Shown here in pieces: positions 10,363 through 19,822 of a DNA stretch of 64,000 nt. The position numbers and the translations under genes are program-made. The notes below the pieces were generated by a model. The model was not told the origin of the DNA. It saw only the letters and a list, made by a program, of their open reading frames with translations, and ran no database searches. Each line of letters opens with the position of its first letter. Position 1 is the stretch's first letter. The DNA lies in contig NZ_CP042914.1 of NCBI RefSeq assembly GCF_008065135.1, positions 6,677,404-6,741,403 on the forward strand, in the 5' to 3' direction. The stretch comes from Roseimaritima ulvae. Its GTDB lineage: Bacteria > Planctomycetota > Planctomycetia > Pirellulales > Pirellulaceae.

Positions 10363-10650
10363 GCTTTCCAGCCTGACGCGAGAGGCTTCACTTCACTCTC
10401 CCTCTGGGAGAGTCGAGCGTCAGCGAGGAGAGGGCCCGCGCCGCTGCCAAAGAACCTCCCCTCGCTTAGGCTCGACCCTCCCTGAAAAGGAGGGTGAAGA
10501 ATGCGTTTCCGCCCGGCCCGCGATTTCCGGCGGCGTTGCCGCCGGAAATCGCGGGCCGGGCGCGTGGTTTGGGCCTCGCTACCAGGGGTGGCGTGATAAC
10601 TCGCTGACGCTCGCATCACTTACCCCTGGCTATTCTGTTTAACTGCTTCG
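10354..10650. repeat. Repeat island: families C and A, a 25-bp palindrome and a further inverted repeat
   Basis: The gap downstream of the PyrC' gene is built of palindromic DNA. A family C hairpin (10354-10377) supplies the stop codon. A double family A element follows (10391-10434 and 10454-10499, opposite orientations). Next is a near-perfect inverted repeat with 24-25 bp arms and a 3-5 nt loop (10510-10562), and then an inverted repeat bounded by CCAGGGGT and ACCCCTGG (about 10580-10628) whose centre contains CTCGCTGACGCTCG, similar to the family A core. No gene is supported here. The large palindrome could end transcription arriving from pyrC' and from the convergent gene, but has no T-run. 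Confidence 0.85.
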
Positions 10651-10741
10651 CAGTATGAAGGCGTTTTGTCGCTGCACAGCCACAACTTTCACACACAAAC
10701 CGTGGTGATTAAGCTCCCGGCGATTGCTTGGCTGCTGATCC

Positions 10742-11113
10742 TCACTCCGCCGCGAACTCTTTCAGTTCTTCCAGCGAGGCGAATTCGAGGGCCGAGATGT
10801 GCGTTGCGGCCAGCACCACGTCGGGCGCCATGCCGGCGTCGTAGGCTTCTTTCCAGCGGGCCGCACACAGACACCAGCGATCCCCGGCTTTTAATCCTGG
10901 GAACTGGTACTCGGGAATCGGGGTCGAAAGGTCGTTGCCTTTCAACTTGCTGAACCGTAAAAAGTCATCAGTCATTACCGTACAGACGACGTGCAGGCCC
11001 ATATCGCCGGCTCCGGTGCGGCAACACCCGTCTCGATAAAAACCGGTCATCGGGTCGGTGCTGCAGCTGATCAGCGGTTCGCCAAACACGTTTTTAGGAA
11101 TGCGGTTGGTCAT
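10742..11113 (-). CDS. DUF2237 family protein
   Basis: 123 residues covering the whole DUF2237 domain: NVFGEPLISCSTDPMTGFYRDGCC near the N-terminus (read in pieces), then DMGLHVVCTVMTDDFLRFS, a GNDLSTPIPEYQFPGLKAGDRWCLCA block, and a C-terminal VVLAATHISALEF segment. The family is small, cytoplasmic and of unknown function. The several conserved Cys residues (CS, CC, CLC) could bind metal, but this is inference. The gene is convergent with the pyrimidine genes and divergent from the helicase gene, with about 170 bases between the two starts. Confidence 0.9.
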   Translation of the reverse strand: MTNRIPKNVFGEPLISCSTDPMTGFYRDGCCRTGAGDMGLHVVCTVMTDDFLRFSKLKGNDLSTPIPEYQFPGLKAGDRWCLCAARWKEAYDAGMAPDVVLAATHISALEFASLEELKEFAAE

Positions 11114-11284
11114 GTTTTAACAGGGGGGCCAGATAGCAAGGGAGGCGAAACGGGGGGTCGCTGTATCATAGCAGCCCGGCGATGCCCAACAGACCTGTCC
11201 CCCAGCAGGGCAATGCGTAAAATGACATGCACGGATGTCGAGCAGGCAAATCCGGGCTATCCCCAGACCCCAGTGTTGGTAGAT

Positions 11285-13600
11285 ATGAGCGAGCAATTAA
11301 CCGAAGCTCAACAAGAGGCGGTCGAGCATATCGATGGTCCGATGTTGATTTTGGCCGGCCCGGGCAGCGGCAAAACCCGCGTGGTGACCCATCGGATCGC
11401 CAATTTATTGCAGCACGGCATCGCTCCGCATCGCATCGCCGCCTTGACGTTCACCAACAAGGCGGCCGACGAGATGCGGATTCGACTCGGCACGCTGGCG
11501 CCCGGGCAAGACGTTTGGATGGGCACGTTCCACCGCTTTTGCGCCCGCCTGCTGCGGCGTTACGCGCCGCTGGTCGGCTTGCAAGAGAACTATTCGATTT
11601 ACGATACGGCGGATAGTAAACAAGCCATGAAGCGGGCCGTGACGGCGGCCAACGTTTCCACATCGCATACCTCGCCCGAACAAATTGCCGCCGTGATCAG
11701 CCGCGCCAAAAACCGACTGGTCGGTCCGGAGATGATGCAGGGCCAATCGCTGCGAGCCAACGAAACGGTCGCCGCGCGGGTCTATCCGGTCTACCAGCAG
11801 CAGTTGCTGACGGCCAACGCCGTCGATTTCGACGACCTCCTGTTTCACATCGCTCGACTGCTACGAGAATCGCCCGAACTGCGGGCGGAGCTGGATCAGC
11901 GGTATCAGTACATCATGGTGGACGAGTACCAGGACACCAACCTCGCCCAATACGCCATCGTCCGCTCGCTGTCGATCGACTATCCCAACCTGGCCGTGAC
12001 GGGCGACCCGGATCAATCGATTTACGGTTGGCGAGGCGCGGACTTGAACAACATCCTGGACTTTGAAAAGGATTACCCGCACGTCAAAACGGTGCGGCTG
12101 GAAAAAAACTACCGCAGCACGCCCAACATCCTGCGCGCTGCGGACCAACTGATCCGTCACAATACGCGGCGGAAAAACAAACAGTTGTTGACCGATCGTG
12201 AAGAAGGCGCCGCGGTCGTCCTGCGAATGTACGAGGACGGCTATCGCGAAGCGGACGACATCGCCGACCAGATCACCGCGGCGATTGCCATGGAGGATTG
12301 TCGGCCTCGCGACTTTGCGGTGTTCTGCCGCATGAACGCCCTCACACGCTCGCTGGAACACGCCTTCCGCTCACGCAGCTTGCCCTACCAGATCGTCAAC
12401 GGCGTGGAGTTTTATCAACGCAAAGAAATCAAAGACCTGTTGGCCTACCTGCACCTGATCAACAACCCCGCGCACGACGTGGCCCTGCTGCGAGTGATCA
12501 ACGTGCCGACTCGAGGGATCGGCGCCAAAACCATCGAGCGGTTAAGAGACTTCGCCGACAGCCACCGCTTGCCCCTGCTCGAAGCGGCTCGTCGTGTCGA
12601 CCAGATCGACACGCTCCCGGCTCGTTCGGCCACTAAAGTGCGCCAGTTTGTGGAGATGTTTGATCGCCTGAGCATCAAAGCCACCGCGGCCTTGGAAGAC
12701 CTGGTGTTGTACCTGCTGGAAGAGACGGGGTACCGCAAGTATCTGGAGAAGAGTTCGGTCGACGAACAGGACAACAGCCCGCTGGCTAACGTTGATGAGT
12801 TTGTCACGGCGACGGTGGAGTTTGACCGGCAACATCCCGACGACGGTTCGCTGGAAGCCTTCCTGGAACAGGTCGCCCTGGTGTCCGACACCGACGCGTG
12901 GGAAGAATCCAACGACCGTGTGACCTTGATGACGATGCACGCCGCCAAAGGCTTGGAATTCCCGCGGGTGTTTATCATCGCCGTCGAAGACGACCTGCTG
13001 CCGCACTACCGCTGCAAAGAAGATCCCATGCAGGTGGAGGAAGAACGACGATTGTTGTTTGTGGGCATCACCCGAGCTGAACAACAGTTGCAGCTGAGTT
13101 ACTGTAAACGTCGTGCCATGCGGGGTGAGATGCGGCCTGTGGTGGGCAGTCCGTTTCTGATGGAATTGCCACGCGAAGAAATGCGTTCGGTCGAGCCGGA
13201 TGATTCCAATCAGTTCTTCGACGCCCCGGATGAATTCGCTTACCCCGACAGCTGGGATCTACCGGCCGTCGATGCCAACGACGACCACGACGAGCTGTGC
13301 CAGTTGCCGCCCGAAGAACAAATGCCGGAGAAGCCCGCCAAGTCGGACAAGGCCCTTCCGGCAGCCTTGACCACGGCCGCCAAACTGCTGGACAACCAAG
13401 ACCAAACCCAAAAGGTGCCGCTGTCGGCCTTTAAGCAGGGGATGGTGGTGACGCACGCCGAGTATGGCGGCGGGCGGATCGCTACGCTGACCGGTCGCGG
13501 CCCCAAGTGCACCGCCACGGTGGAATTTTTCAACGGCACGCAGCGGTCCTTCCGCTTGGCGTTTGCCAAGTTGGTGCCCGGCGACCAAGACCTGGATTAA
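11285..13600 (+). CDS. uvrD: UvrD/PcrA-type SF1 DNA helicase
   Basis: 771 residues. It is a 3'-5' ATP-dependent helicase of repair and replication restart. From the N-terminus: Q-motif region [11 protein letters not shown], Walker A GPGSGKT (25-31), motif Ia [11 protein letters not shown], motif [10 protein letters not shown], motif [16 protein letters not shown], motif IV LEKNYRS, motif [15 protein letters not shown] and motif [13 protein letters not shown]. The C-terminal 60 residues ([15 protein letters not shown]...TVEFFNG) form the Tudor-like domain typical of PcrA/UvrD, which contacts RNA polymerase in studied members. The frame is open further upstream (alternative ATGs at 11215 and 11224), but homology begins at MSEQLTEAQ. 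An acidic linker lies between helicase core and Tudor domain. Confidence 0.95.
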   Translation: MSEQLTEAQQEAVEHIDGPMLILAGPGSGKTRVVTHRIANLLQHGIAPHRIAALTFTNKAADEMRIRLGTLAPGQDVWMGTFHRFCARLLRRYAPLVGLQENYSIYDTADSKQAMKRAVTAANVSTSHTSPEQIAAVISRAKNRLVGPEMMQGQSLRANETVAARVYPVYQQQLLTANAVDFDDLLFHIARLLRESPELRAELDQRYQYIMVDEYQDTNLAQYAIVRSLSIDYPNLAVTGDPDQSIYGWRGADLNNILDFEKDYPHVKTVRLEKNYRSTPNILRAADQLIRHNTRRKNKQLLTDREEGAAVVLRMYEDGYREADDIADQITAAIAMEDCRPRDFAVFCRMNALTRSLEHAFRSRSLPYQIVNGVEFYQRKEIKDLLAYLHLINNPAHDVALLRVINVPTRGIGAKTIERLRDFADSHRLPLLEAARRVDQIDTLPARSATKVRQFVEMFDRLSIKATAALEDLVLYLLEETGYRKYLEKSSVDEQDNSPLANVDEFVTATVEFDRQHPDDGSLEAFLEQVALVSDTDAWEESNDRVTLMTMHAAKGLEFPRVFIIAVEDDLLPHYRCKEDPMQVEEERRLLFVGITRAEQQLQLSYCKRRAMRGEMRPVVGSPFLMELPREEMRSVEPDDSNQFFDAPDEFAYPDSWDLPAVDANDDHDELCQLPPEEQMPEKPAKSDKALPAALTTAAKLLDNQDQTQKVPLSAFKQGMVVTHAEYGGGRIATLTGRGPKCTATVEFFNGTQRSFRLAFAKLVPGDQDLD

Positions 13601-13635
13601 GCAAAAAGCAAGAACCAAAACCCTTCAACGAGATC

Positions 13636-14676
13636 ATGATGCAGCGACGACGATTGGGAAGCAGCGGTTTGGTAGTCAGTTCCATTTGCATGGGCACGAT
13701 GACCTTCGGATCGCAATGCGACGAAGCCACCTCCTTTGCCATCCTCGATCACGCCTTCGACGCCGGCATCGATTTTTTTGACGCCGCGGAACTGTACCCG
13801 GTGCCGCCCAACGCCGAGACCTACGGCGAAACCGAACGCATCGTCGGACGGTGGTTGCAGAACAAGCCGCGTGAAGCGGTGATCCTGGCCACCAAGGTCA
13901 CCGGGCCGGGGCATGGTTGGTTCACGCCGCCGGTTCGCCACGGCCACACCGCTCTGGACCGGGTGCAGATCGTGCGGGCCTGCGAAGATTCCCTGCGGCG
14001 ACTGAATACCGATTACATCGACCTGTACCAAACCCATTGGCCGGACCATGGGATGCCCTACGAAGAAGTCCTGGGCGTGCTGACCGAATTGCGGCAAGCC
14101 GGCAAGGTCCGGGCAATCGGCTGCAGCAACGAAACCAGCTGGGGCTTGATGAAAAGTCTGTGGGCGGCCGACGTGCATGGCGTCGATCGTTACCAGACGG
14201 TGCAAAACAATTTCAGCCTGATCAATCGCCGCTGTGAAAGCGAATTGGCTCAGGTCTGCCGCCGCGAATCCGTCAGCCTGCTGCCGTATTCACCGCTGGG
14301 CGGCGGCGTGCTGACCGGCAAATACCAGAACGGTCCGCCGCCGGGGGGGCGATTCACCGCTTATCTTAACGGCAGCCAACAACGTCAGCGGCTGATGGCC
14401 GAGCGGTTTGTCAACCAACGCACCCTGCAGACCGTCGCTCGCCTGCAACCGCTCGCCGACGAACTGGGAACCTCTTTGGCGAACTTGGCGCTTGTATGGA
14501 GTATGCAGCATGATTTTGTCGCATCCACGATTGTTGGCGCAACCAGCGTCGATCAGCTAAAGGAATCGCTGCCCCGCGACGATTTCCGCTTAAGCAGCGA
14601 GGTGCTGGCTGCAATCGACCAGATCGACATGGAGATCCCCAATCCCATGACTGAGGACGGACTTCGCCGGCTCTGA
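13636..14676 (+). CDS. Tas-like aldo/keto reductase
   Basis: 346 residues, the length of E. coli Tas. The (beta/alpha)8 AKR fold has the complete catalytic tetrad: Asp49 and Tyr54 in FFDAAELYP, Lys87 in LATKVTGP and His134 in LYQTHWPDH. The PVPP-x5[12 protein letters not shown] insert after the Tyr matches Tas rather than other AKRs. It would reduce carbonyl substrates with NADPH; the physiological substrate is unknown. The start is one of two adjacent ATGs (13636/13639). The upstream extension of the frame overlaps the helicase gene and is not supported. It probably follows the helicase in the same transcript (35-base gap). Confidence 0.92.
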   Translation: MMQRRRLGSSGLVVSSICMGTMTFGSQCDEATSFAILDHAFDAGIDFFDAAELYPVPPNAETYGETERIVGRWLQNKPREAVILATKVTGPGHGWFTPPVRHGHTALDRVQIVRACEDSLRRLNTDYIDLYQTHWPDHGMPYEEVLGVLTELRQAGKVRAIGCSNETSWGLMKSLWAADVHGVDRYQTVQNNFSLINRRCESELAQVCRRESVSLLPYSPLGGGVLTGKYQNGPPPGGRFTAYLNGSQQRQRLMAERFVNQRTLQTVARLQPLADELGTSLANLALVWSMQHDFVASTIVGATSVDQLKESLPRDDFRLSSEVLAAIDQIDMEIPNPMTEDGLRRL

Positions 14677-14799
14677 ACTAAAAAAGTACGGGGTTGTTAA
14701 AGTTTGCCGATTGGAGGGTCGATACTAATCAGGTAAACGCTGTCGAGCAGTCCCCATGTGACGCGATTTGAGGCGTTGCCGACTACTTCAAAACAACGG

Positions 14800-15345
14800 A
14801 TGGACGAAGCGATGAAGATGATGAACTGGATTTGCGGGGTCGCCGTGGCGGTTGCCACCGTAGGAATCGTATGCCCCCAAGCAGTGCGTGCCGGTCAACT
14901 GGCCAACGCCCAGCAAAACCCCGCCGTACAGATCCACGACGGCGGGCAATTGCAGCTCGGCCAAGCCGGAACCCTGAAAGGGGCCCTGGTCGATCAGAAC
15001 GGCAAAGGCGTTGAAAAAGCTCCCGTGATCATCGTCCGCAACGGACAGGTCGTGGCTCAACTGGAAACCAACCAAGACGGACACTTCCAAGCCAAGGGCT
15101 TGCGGGACGGGCAGTACCTGGTCGCCACCCACGATGGCATCTACCGCTATCAAACCGTGACCCAAGCCGCTCCCGGAACGGTTCTGAAGCAAGGGGCCAT
15201 CATCAAAGTCGACGGCGAAACCGCTCGCGGAAAATGGTTCACTGGCATGAGCGGTGGATTGCTGGCAACCTTGGCCATCGCCGGGATCGTGGCCGGGATC
15301 ATCATCGCCACCGACGACGATGACGACGACGACGACGCCAGCTGA
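14800..15345 (+). CDS. Secreted protein with regulatory-like beta domain and membrane/poly-Asp C-terminal tail (copy 1)
   Basis: About 181 residues; an ATG at 14812 is the alternative start. The signal peptide (MMNWICGVAVAVATVGIV) is followed by a short domain resembling the carboxypeptidase-regulatory/CnaB-like beta sandwich: TLKGALVDQNGKGVEKAPVI, then QLETNQDGHFQAKGLRDGQYLV. The C-terminus is distinctive: a Gly/Ala/Ile-rich membrane helix (about 20 residues), a run of eight Asp, then Ala-Ser and stop. The next gene at 15635 has the same plan and the same ending. It could be an envelope protein tethered by its C-terminal helix, with the acidic tail on the far side of the membrane. The function is unknown. 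A rho-independent terminator follows, so the two paralogues are separate units. Confidence 0.75.
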   Translation: MDEAMKMMNWICGVAVAVATVGIVCPQAVRAGQLANAQQNPAVQIHDGGQLQLGQAGTLKGALVDQNGKGVEKAPVIIVRNGQVVAQLETNQDGHFQAKGLRDGQYLVATHDGIYRYQTVTQAAPGTVLKQGAIIKVDGETARGKWFTGMSGGLLATLAIAGIVAGIIIATDDDDDDDDAS

Positions 15346-15379
15346 TCGCCGCTGCGTCAACGTCCACGAACAGCAAACC

Positions 15380-15411
15380 ATGCCGGCCTCATTGAGGCCG
15401 GCATTTTTTTT
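15380..15411 (+). terminator. Rho-independent terminator
   Basis: A perfect 11-bp stem (ATGCCGGCCTC / GAGGCCGGCAT) with the short loop ATT(G) is directly followed by eight T. It lies 34 bases after the stop of the first poly-Asp protein and separates it from its paralogue. Confidence 0.92.
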
Positions 15412-15634
15412 GGTCCCTGGGCAGCCTTTAACGTATTCGCCGACGCCTGACTTAGCAGCAATGAAGAGAGAGCAGGCGGCACTTCAGTGCTAACAGGCCT
15501 GCTAGGGGGTAGGCGACAGGATTGCTCTTTTGTCGCCAGCCGTTTTTTGGTATTGGCAGACTTCACCTTTATTCTGCTTGCACGACGCGTTGAAATTGTG
15601 CCGTGTCGTCCCACCCTAGTTTGAAGAGTTTGTG

Positions 15635-16162
15635 ATGAAAGTTCCCAACTGGATGCACGTTGGTTTGGTGTTGTGGATGACCGTCTACCTGGCGACGCCA
15701 CGCTTGCTGGCGGCCGATCAAACACCCGCCTCGGCGGTGCCCATCAAACGCACCATCGACAACATTGTTTTGCATGACGGCCAACTGCGTGGAGCATTGG
15801 TCGACGAAGCCGGAAAAGGCGTTCCCGATGCTCCCGTGCTGATCGGCCAAGACGGCAAACTGCTGAAGCAGCTGCGCACTGACGAAGACGGTCGCTTTCG
15901 CTTTAAGGTTGCCAAGCCGGGCTTGTTCCAGGTGGTCAGCCACGGCAGCGCGGCGGCCTACCACACCTTCCCAGCCGAACAAGCGCCGGAGGGGGCCAAG
16001 CAAGCGGTGATTCACCAAGTCGATCCGCAAGTGGCCCGTGGCGGTTCGCCGGCGGGTCTGTTTTCCTGCCTGGCCAACCCCATCTTCTTGGCGTTGCTGA
16101 TCGGAGCGGCCATCGCCATCCCGCTGGCTTTGGACGACGATGACGACGACGACGCCAGCTGA
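15635..16162 (+). CDS. Secreted protein with regulatory-like beta domain and membrane/poly-Asp C-terminal tail (copy 2)
   Basis: 175 residues from ATG 15635 (a GTG directly before it is possible). A signal peptide ends near AADQTPAS. The middle domain is paralogous to the preceding gene: QLRGALVDEAGKGVPDAPVLI, then QLRTDEDGRFRFKVAKPGLFQVV. The C-terminus again has a membrane helix (about residues 145-165, IFLALLIGAAIAIPLAL) directly followed by seven Asp and Ala-Ser. The two tails are also alike at DNA level (GAC/GAT runs ending GCCAGCTGA), which points to tandem duplication. No partner gene lies in the same operon. Family B hairpins follow 31 bases downstream. Confidence 0.75.
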   Translation: MKVPNWMHVGLVLWMTVYLATPRLLAADQTPASAVPIKRTIDNIVLHDGQLRGALVDEAGKGVPDAPVLIGQDGKLLKQLRTDEDGRFRFKVAKPGLFQVVSHGSAAAYHTFPAEQAPEGAKQAVIHQVDPQVARGGSPAGLFSCLANPIFLALLIGAAIAIPLALDDDDDDDAS

Positions 16163-16192
16163 ACGCGAAATGACCTCCACGGTTCAACTTCG

Positions 16193-16263
16193 GGTAGCCG
16201 ATCTCGCCAGAGATTCGATCGGGGCCGCAGAAAGGTCCAAAGTCTGGCGACTTCGGCTACGGC
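16193..16263. repeat. Two family B hairpin repeats, including a rare stem variant
   Basis: A forward unit GTAGCCGATCTCGCCAGAG (about 16195-16220) has the stem ATCTC/GAGAT around GCCA, a variant not seen elsewhere in the window. A reverse unit of the AAGTC/GACTT type (about 16237-16262) follows. They lie between two convergent genes. Confidence 0.85.
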
Positions 16264-16308
16264 CAGACCCTAAGATCAAATCTTGACACAGCACTAGGGT
16301 GCCGATGA

Positions 16309-17307
16309 TTACAGCTCGTCCTGCGCCTGCTGCAGGACGTCGGCGATCCGCACCGGAGCGCCGCCCTGGCGTTTGCTTTCGTCGGCCGCCTGCATGAAGG
16401 CGTACAGTTCGATGGTTTCTTCCGCATCGATCGGCGGCTTGCCGCTGCGGAAGAATTTGGCGATTTGAACCACCAGCGGACGGTAGCCCTGGTAGGTGCC
16501 GACCGCCTGCACGGCTTCGGTCGTAAAGGCCGTGCCCCCATAACCGCTCTTGCCTTTGCGGATTCCGCGGAACGTGCCGATCCGGCCATCCGCCCATTTG
16601 CCGACGACCAATTCAAAGTCTTCGCTGCTGGTTCGCGTTACCGATTCGCAGCCCGGTCCCATGCAAGTATACAGCGACTCCACGCCGTGGATCCCATACC
16701 AGTACAAATCGGTATGCGATGGTTCCAGCTTGCAGGGACTGTAGGTCGCACATCCCAACACATCGCCATAATCACCGCGGCGGATGGCTTGAGCTCCGTC
16801 GGTGTAACGCAGTGACGAGCTGGAAAAGATCGGTACCTGTTTTTCGGCCGCCAGTTTGTATATGGCCAGCGTATCGGTCAGGTTCGCGGCCACCGGTTTA
16901 TCAATAAACATCGGCTTGCCGGCGTCAATGACCTGTTGAGCCTGAGCGCGGTGCAATTGGCCATCATTGGTTTCCAGCAACACACAATCGACTCGCTTGA
17001 GCAGTTCGTCGATGGAGTCGACGATGTCCACGCCCAAGCCGCGGAGTTCTTCGGTGTATTTGGGGATCCGGCTGGAACTTGATTCAATGGTTTGGCTGCC
17101 GTACGGATAAGCGGCAACCACGCGGCAATTCTGCATTTCCGGATCCGCCGGATCGGCGTTAAAGGCCTTGGTAAAAGCCGGCGCGTGCGAGGTGTCCAAA
17201 CCGATAATGCCGATCTTCAGCAGTTCAGGTTCAGCGCTGGCAGCGGTGCTCATCAAACAGGTCCCCAGCATTAAAAGGGCAAAACATCGGCGTGACAGGG
17301 TAATCAT
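16309..17307 (-). CDS. Secreted Gfo/Idh/MocA family oxidoreductase
   Basis: 332 residues. The signal peptide (about 1-25, cleaved near TAASAE) precedes a Rossmann domain starting LKIGIIGLDTSHA; the usual GxGxxG is replaced by GLDTSHA, which may weaken or change NAD binding. The EKP-like cofactor motif reads FIDKPVA in PMFIDKPVAAN, and a C-terminal beta-sheet domain follows. These proteins are typically NAD(P)-dependent sugar or sugar-acid dehydrogenases; planctomycetes have many exported members. It lies just downstream of a second family member on the same strand, so a shared role in polysaccharide or cyclitol breakdown is plausible. The substrate cannot be named from sequence. Confidence 0.82.
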   Translation of the reverse strand: MITLSRRCFALLMLGTCLMSTAASAEPELLKIGIIGLDTSHAPAFTKAFNADPADPEMQNCRVVAAYPYGSQTIESSSSRIPKYTEELRGLGVDIVDSIDELLKRVDCVLLETNDGQLHRAQAQQVIDAGKPMFIDKPVAANLTDTLAIYKLAAEKQVPIFSSSSLRYTDGAQAIRRGDYGDVLGCATYSPCKLEPSHTDLYWYGIHGVESLYTCMGPGCESVTRTSSEDFELVVGKWADGRIGTFRGIRKGKSGYGGTAFTTEAVQAVGTYQGYRPLVVQIAKFFRSGKPPIDAEETIELYAFMQAADESKRQGGAPVRIADVLQQAQDEL

Positions 17308-17380
17308 CAGTTGGGTACTCTCGGTGCGTGCAAATCGTGGGAAAACAAAACGGGAAGGGGGGAGGGATGCAAAATAAAAA

Positions 17381-17425
17381 ACCCTCCCCTCGCTGACGCT
17401 CGACCCTCCCGGAGGGAGGGTGAAA
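17381..17425. repeat. Family A repeat
   Basis: A reverse-sense copy: ACCCTCCCCTCGCTGACGCT followed by CGACCCTCCCGGAGGGAGGG. It lies between the two Gfo/Idh/MocA genes and ends 9 bases before the stop of the upstream one. The CCCTCC/GGAGGG part can form a hairpin. Confidence 0.8.
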
Positions 17426-17433
17426 TCGTGCGG

Positions 17434-18753
17434 TTAGACTTTGGGTTCCCAGCCTGGTTCGTATTCGCGGGTCCACAGTTTGGCGGCCGCTTCGTTGTTC
17501 AAGATATGCCCGTTGACGGGGTCGGTCTTAAGCGTGCTGTCGGTGCGGTAGGCGATGTTGCCCAGGTGGCACAGCAGGGTGCTGCGATGGGCTTCGACGA
17601 TATTGGCATTGGACAAGCGGTTGGTGCGGATGGCGTCCATGAAGTCGGCCAGATGGTCGCTGTCGCCGCCGGCACCGCTGCCTTCGGCGACCGCTTTCTC
17701 CTGTTGGTCGTACTGGGTATAGCCCGCGCCGCGGATCACGATCGACCCTTCGGTGCCGTGGAAGCTGATGCCAAATCGCGACTCATGCGGCCCCAACGTG
17801 GACCAGCTGAGACCTTCCCAAGTGATCGTCTTGCCTTCGGGAAAATCGAAGGTCGCCATCATCGTGTCGGGAGTTTCTTGGTCATGTTCATGACGGTACA
17901 TCCCCCCGCCGGCCGTGACACGATTGGGGAACGTCACATCCAGGCCCCAGCGGGCGACGTCCAGGCCGTGGATGCCATTGTTGCCCAGTTCGCCGTTGCC
18001 CCAGTGCCAATGCCAGTGCCAGTTGTAATGCACCAGGTTGTCTTTGTAGTCGCGACGCGGCGCGGGGCCCTGCCAGCTGGCCCAGTCCAACCATGAGGGG
18101 ACGTCGGTGGGTTTGCCAAAACCGATCGAGCCGCGACGATTGTTGTACCAAGTCCGCGAATACAAGACCTTGCCGATCTCGCCGGCATGGACTTTCTCGA
18201 TCGCTTCTTGCAATCCCGGCCAGCTGCGTCGTTGGCTGCCCATCTGCACGACCCGTTTGTTTTTCTCCGCCGCCGCGACCGCCCATTCGCCTTCTTGAGC
18301 CGTGTGACTGCAAGGCTTTTCGACATACACGTGTTTGCCCGCCGCACAGCCCAGGATGGTCGCCGGAGCGTGCCAGTGATTGGGTGTGGCCACGACCAAG
18401 GCATCGACCGACTTGTCATCCAGGACACGCCGCACGTCGCCAACGAGTTTCGGTTGGGAGTGGCCCGCCTTTACAAGCTCAGCGCCCGCGCGCTCGGTGG
18501 CTCGACTATCCACGTCGCACAGGTAAGCCACCTTGGCGGCCCCGCTGGCCGCAAACCCCTTGGCCAAGGCGCGGCCGCGACCGTTCACGCCCATCACGCC
18601 GACGGTGATCGAGTCGCTGGGCGACGTCTTCTGGCTGTCCGCCGCAGTGCTGCTGGCGTGTCGCCCCAGGCCGCTCACCGCGGCAGCCGACAAACCGGCT
18701 TTCAAAAACAGACGACGGTCGCGAACACGATTTCGTTGGATATCAGAATGCAT
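17434..18753 (-). CDS. Tat-exported Gfo/Idh/MocA family oxidoreductase
   Basis: About 439 residues from the ATG at 18753. The N-terminus has a twin-arginine signal (RDRRLFLKAGLSAAAVSGLG), so the protein is probably exported folded with its nucleotide cofactor. The Rossmann domain begins ITVGVMGVNGRGRAL, the DALVVATPNHWHAP segment is typical of the family, and the cofactor/catalytic motif is VYVEKPCSH. The long C-terminal domain contains the planctomycete-typical GNNGIHGLDVARWGL and the ending NEAAAKLWTREYEPGW. The likely role is a redox step in carbohydrate catabolism; the substrate is unknown. The frame extends 19 codons further upstream, but the Tat signal favours the chosen start. Confidence 0.9.
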   Translation of the reverse strand: MHSDIQRNRVRDRRLFLKAGLSAAAVSGLGRHASSTAADSQKTSPSDSITVGVMGVNGRGRALAKGFAASGAAKVAYLCDVDSRATERAGAELVKAGHSQPKLVGDVRRVLDDKSVDALVVATPNHWHAPATILGCAAGKHVYVEKPCSHTAQEGEWAVAAAEKNKRVVQMGSQRRSWPGLQEAIEKVHAGEIGKVLYSRTWYNNRRGSIGFGKPTDVPSWLDWASWQGPAPRRDYKDNLVHYNWHWHWHWGNGELGNNGIHGLDVARWGLDVTFPNRVTAGGGMYRHEHDQETPDTMMATFDFPEGKTITWEGLSWSTLGPHESRFGISFHGTEGSIVIRGAGYTQYDQQEKAVAEGSGAGGDSDHLADFMDAIRTNRLSNANIVEAHRSTLLCHLGNIAYRTDSTLKTDPVNGHILNNEAAAKLWTREYEPGWEPKV

Positions 18754-18872
18754 GACGGAACTCCAATAATGGGTAGCTGGAGGAAGGGGAGGGAGTTTGG
18801 GGAGGGACAAACGAGGCAGAAATAGGATAACACGATCGGTGGGAGGTGTGGCGCAGCGTCGTGAAGATCCAC

Positions 18873-18889
18873 CCGGGGGCCCATGCTAC
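18873..18889. repeat. Family D repeat fragment at the fcl stop codon
   Basis: The 17 bases CCGGGGGCCCATGCTAC match one end of both arms of the inverted repeat upstream of dnaE (56635-56710). On the minus strand its GTAG supplies the fcl stop codon. Confidence 0.7.
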
Positions 18890-19818
18890 TGGGTTTGCAG
18901 GCGGCGGTACTCGGCGACGGTGCGGCGGATGCCGCTATCCAGGTCCACGCGGGGCTGAAAACCCAACGCCCGCAGCCGCGAGGGGTCGCTGCACTTGCGA
19001 GGCGTGCCATCGGGATGGGTGGGGTCCCAGTCGATTGTGCCATGAAAACCGGCGGCTTCGGCCACCCGCTCGGCAAGCTCGGCAATCGTCAGGTCGACGC
19101 CAGTGCCCAAATTGATGATTTGGCCATCGTCCAGCCGATCAAACAAAAACCGCATCCCGGCGACCACGTCATCGACATGCATGAACTCGCGACGCGGCGT
19201 TCCCGTGCCCCACAGCGTGAGCCGTTCGGCGCGGGCCTCGACAGCGTCCACAAACCGCTTGACCAACGCGCTCAACACGTGGCTCCGCTGCAGATCAAAA
19301 TGGTCGCCGGTCCCATAGATGTTGCAGGGCATCGGCAACACGCACCGCAGCCCATACTGTTGTCGATAGGCCTGCGCCAATCGCAGGGCCGCGATTTTGG
19401 ACAATGCATACGCTTCATTGGTCGGCTCCAACGGACCGCTCAACAGCGCCTCTTCGCGAATCGGTTGAGGGCAGTCGCGGGGATAGATGCAGGTGCTGCC
19501 CAGCATCAACAGTTTCTCCACACCGTGTCGCTGGCAGGCGTTGAGGGCATGCACGGCCAGCAACAGATTGTTTTCCAGAAAGCCGACCGGATCGGCAACG
19601 TTGGCCGCGATCCCGCCGACTTGAGCAGCCAGCAGAAAAGCGTACCGCGGCCGGTGCTTGGCAAACCAACGTTCGACACTTTGGGCGTCCGACAAATCCA
19701 ATTGCCCGCGTGTGGGCGTGAGGACTTGGGTAAACCCATCGGCTCGCAGTTGAGCAGCCAGTTGGCCGCCGACCATGCCACTGCCACCGGTTACGAGGAT
19801 CACATCATGTGCCTGCAT
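18886..19818 (-). CDS. fcl: GDP-L-fucose synthase
   Basis: 310 residues, the normal length. It converts GDP-4-keto-6-deoxymannose to GDP-L-fucose (epimerase/reductase) for surface glycans. It is an extended SDR with the nucleotide motif GGSGMVG (11-17), the catalytic Ser in GSTCIYP (S108) and YxxxK (Tyr137, Lys141), and the family segment QVGGIAANVADPVGFLENNL. The start was set at MQAHDVILVTGG; a long upstream extension overlaps the phosphatase gene in another frame. It starts 5 bases after the PP2C stop on the same strand, so the two are co-transcribed. The stop codon TAG lies in a family D repeat (GTAGCATGGGCCCCCGG). No GDP-mannose dehydratase is in the window. Confidence 0.94.
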   Translation of the reverse strand: MQAHDVILVTGGSGMVGGQLAAQLRADGFTQVLTPTRGQLDLSDAQSVERWFAKHRPRYAFLLAAQVGGIAANVADPVGFLENNLLLAVHALNACQRHGVEKLLMLGSTCIYPRDCPQPIREEALLSGPLEPTNEAYALSKIAALRLAQAYRQQYGLRCVLPMPCNIYGTGDHFDLQRSHVLSALVKRFVDAVEARAERLTLWGTGTPRREFMHVDDVVAGMRFLFDRLDDGQIINLGTGVDLTIAELAERVAEAAGFHGTIDWDPTHPDGTPRKCSDPSRLRALGFQPRVDLDSGIRRTVAEYRRLQTQ

Positions 19819-19822
19819 AGTT

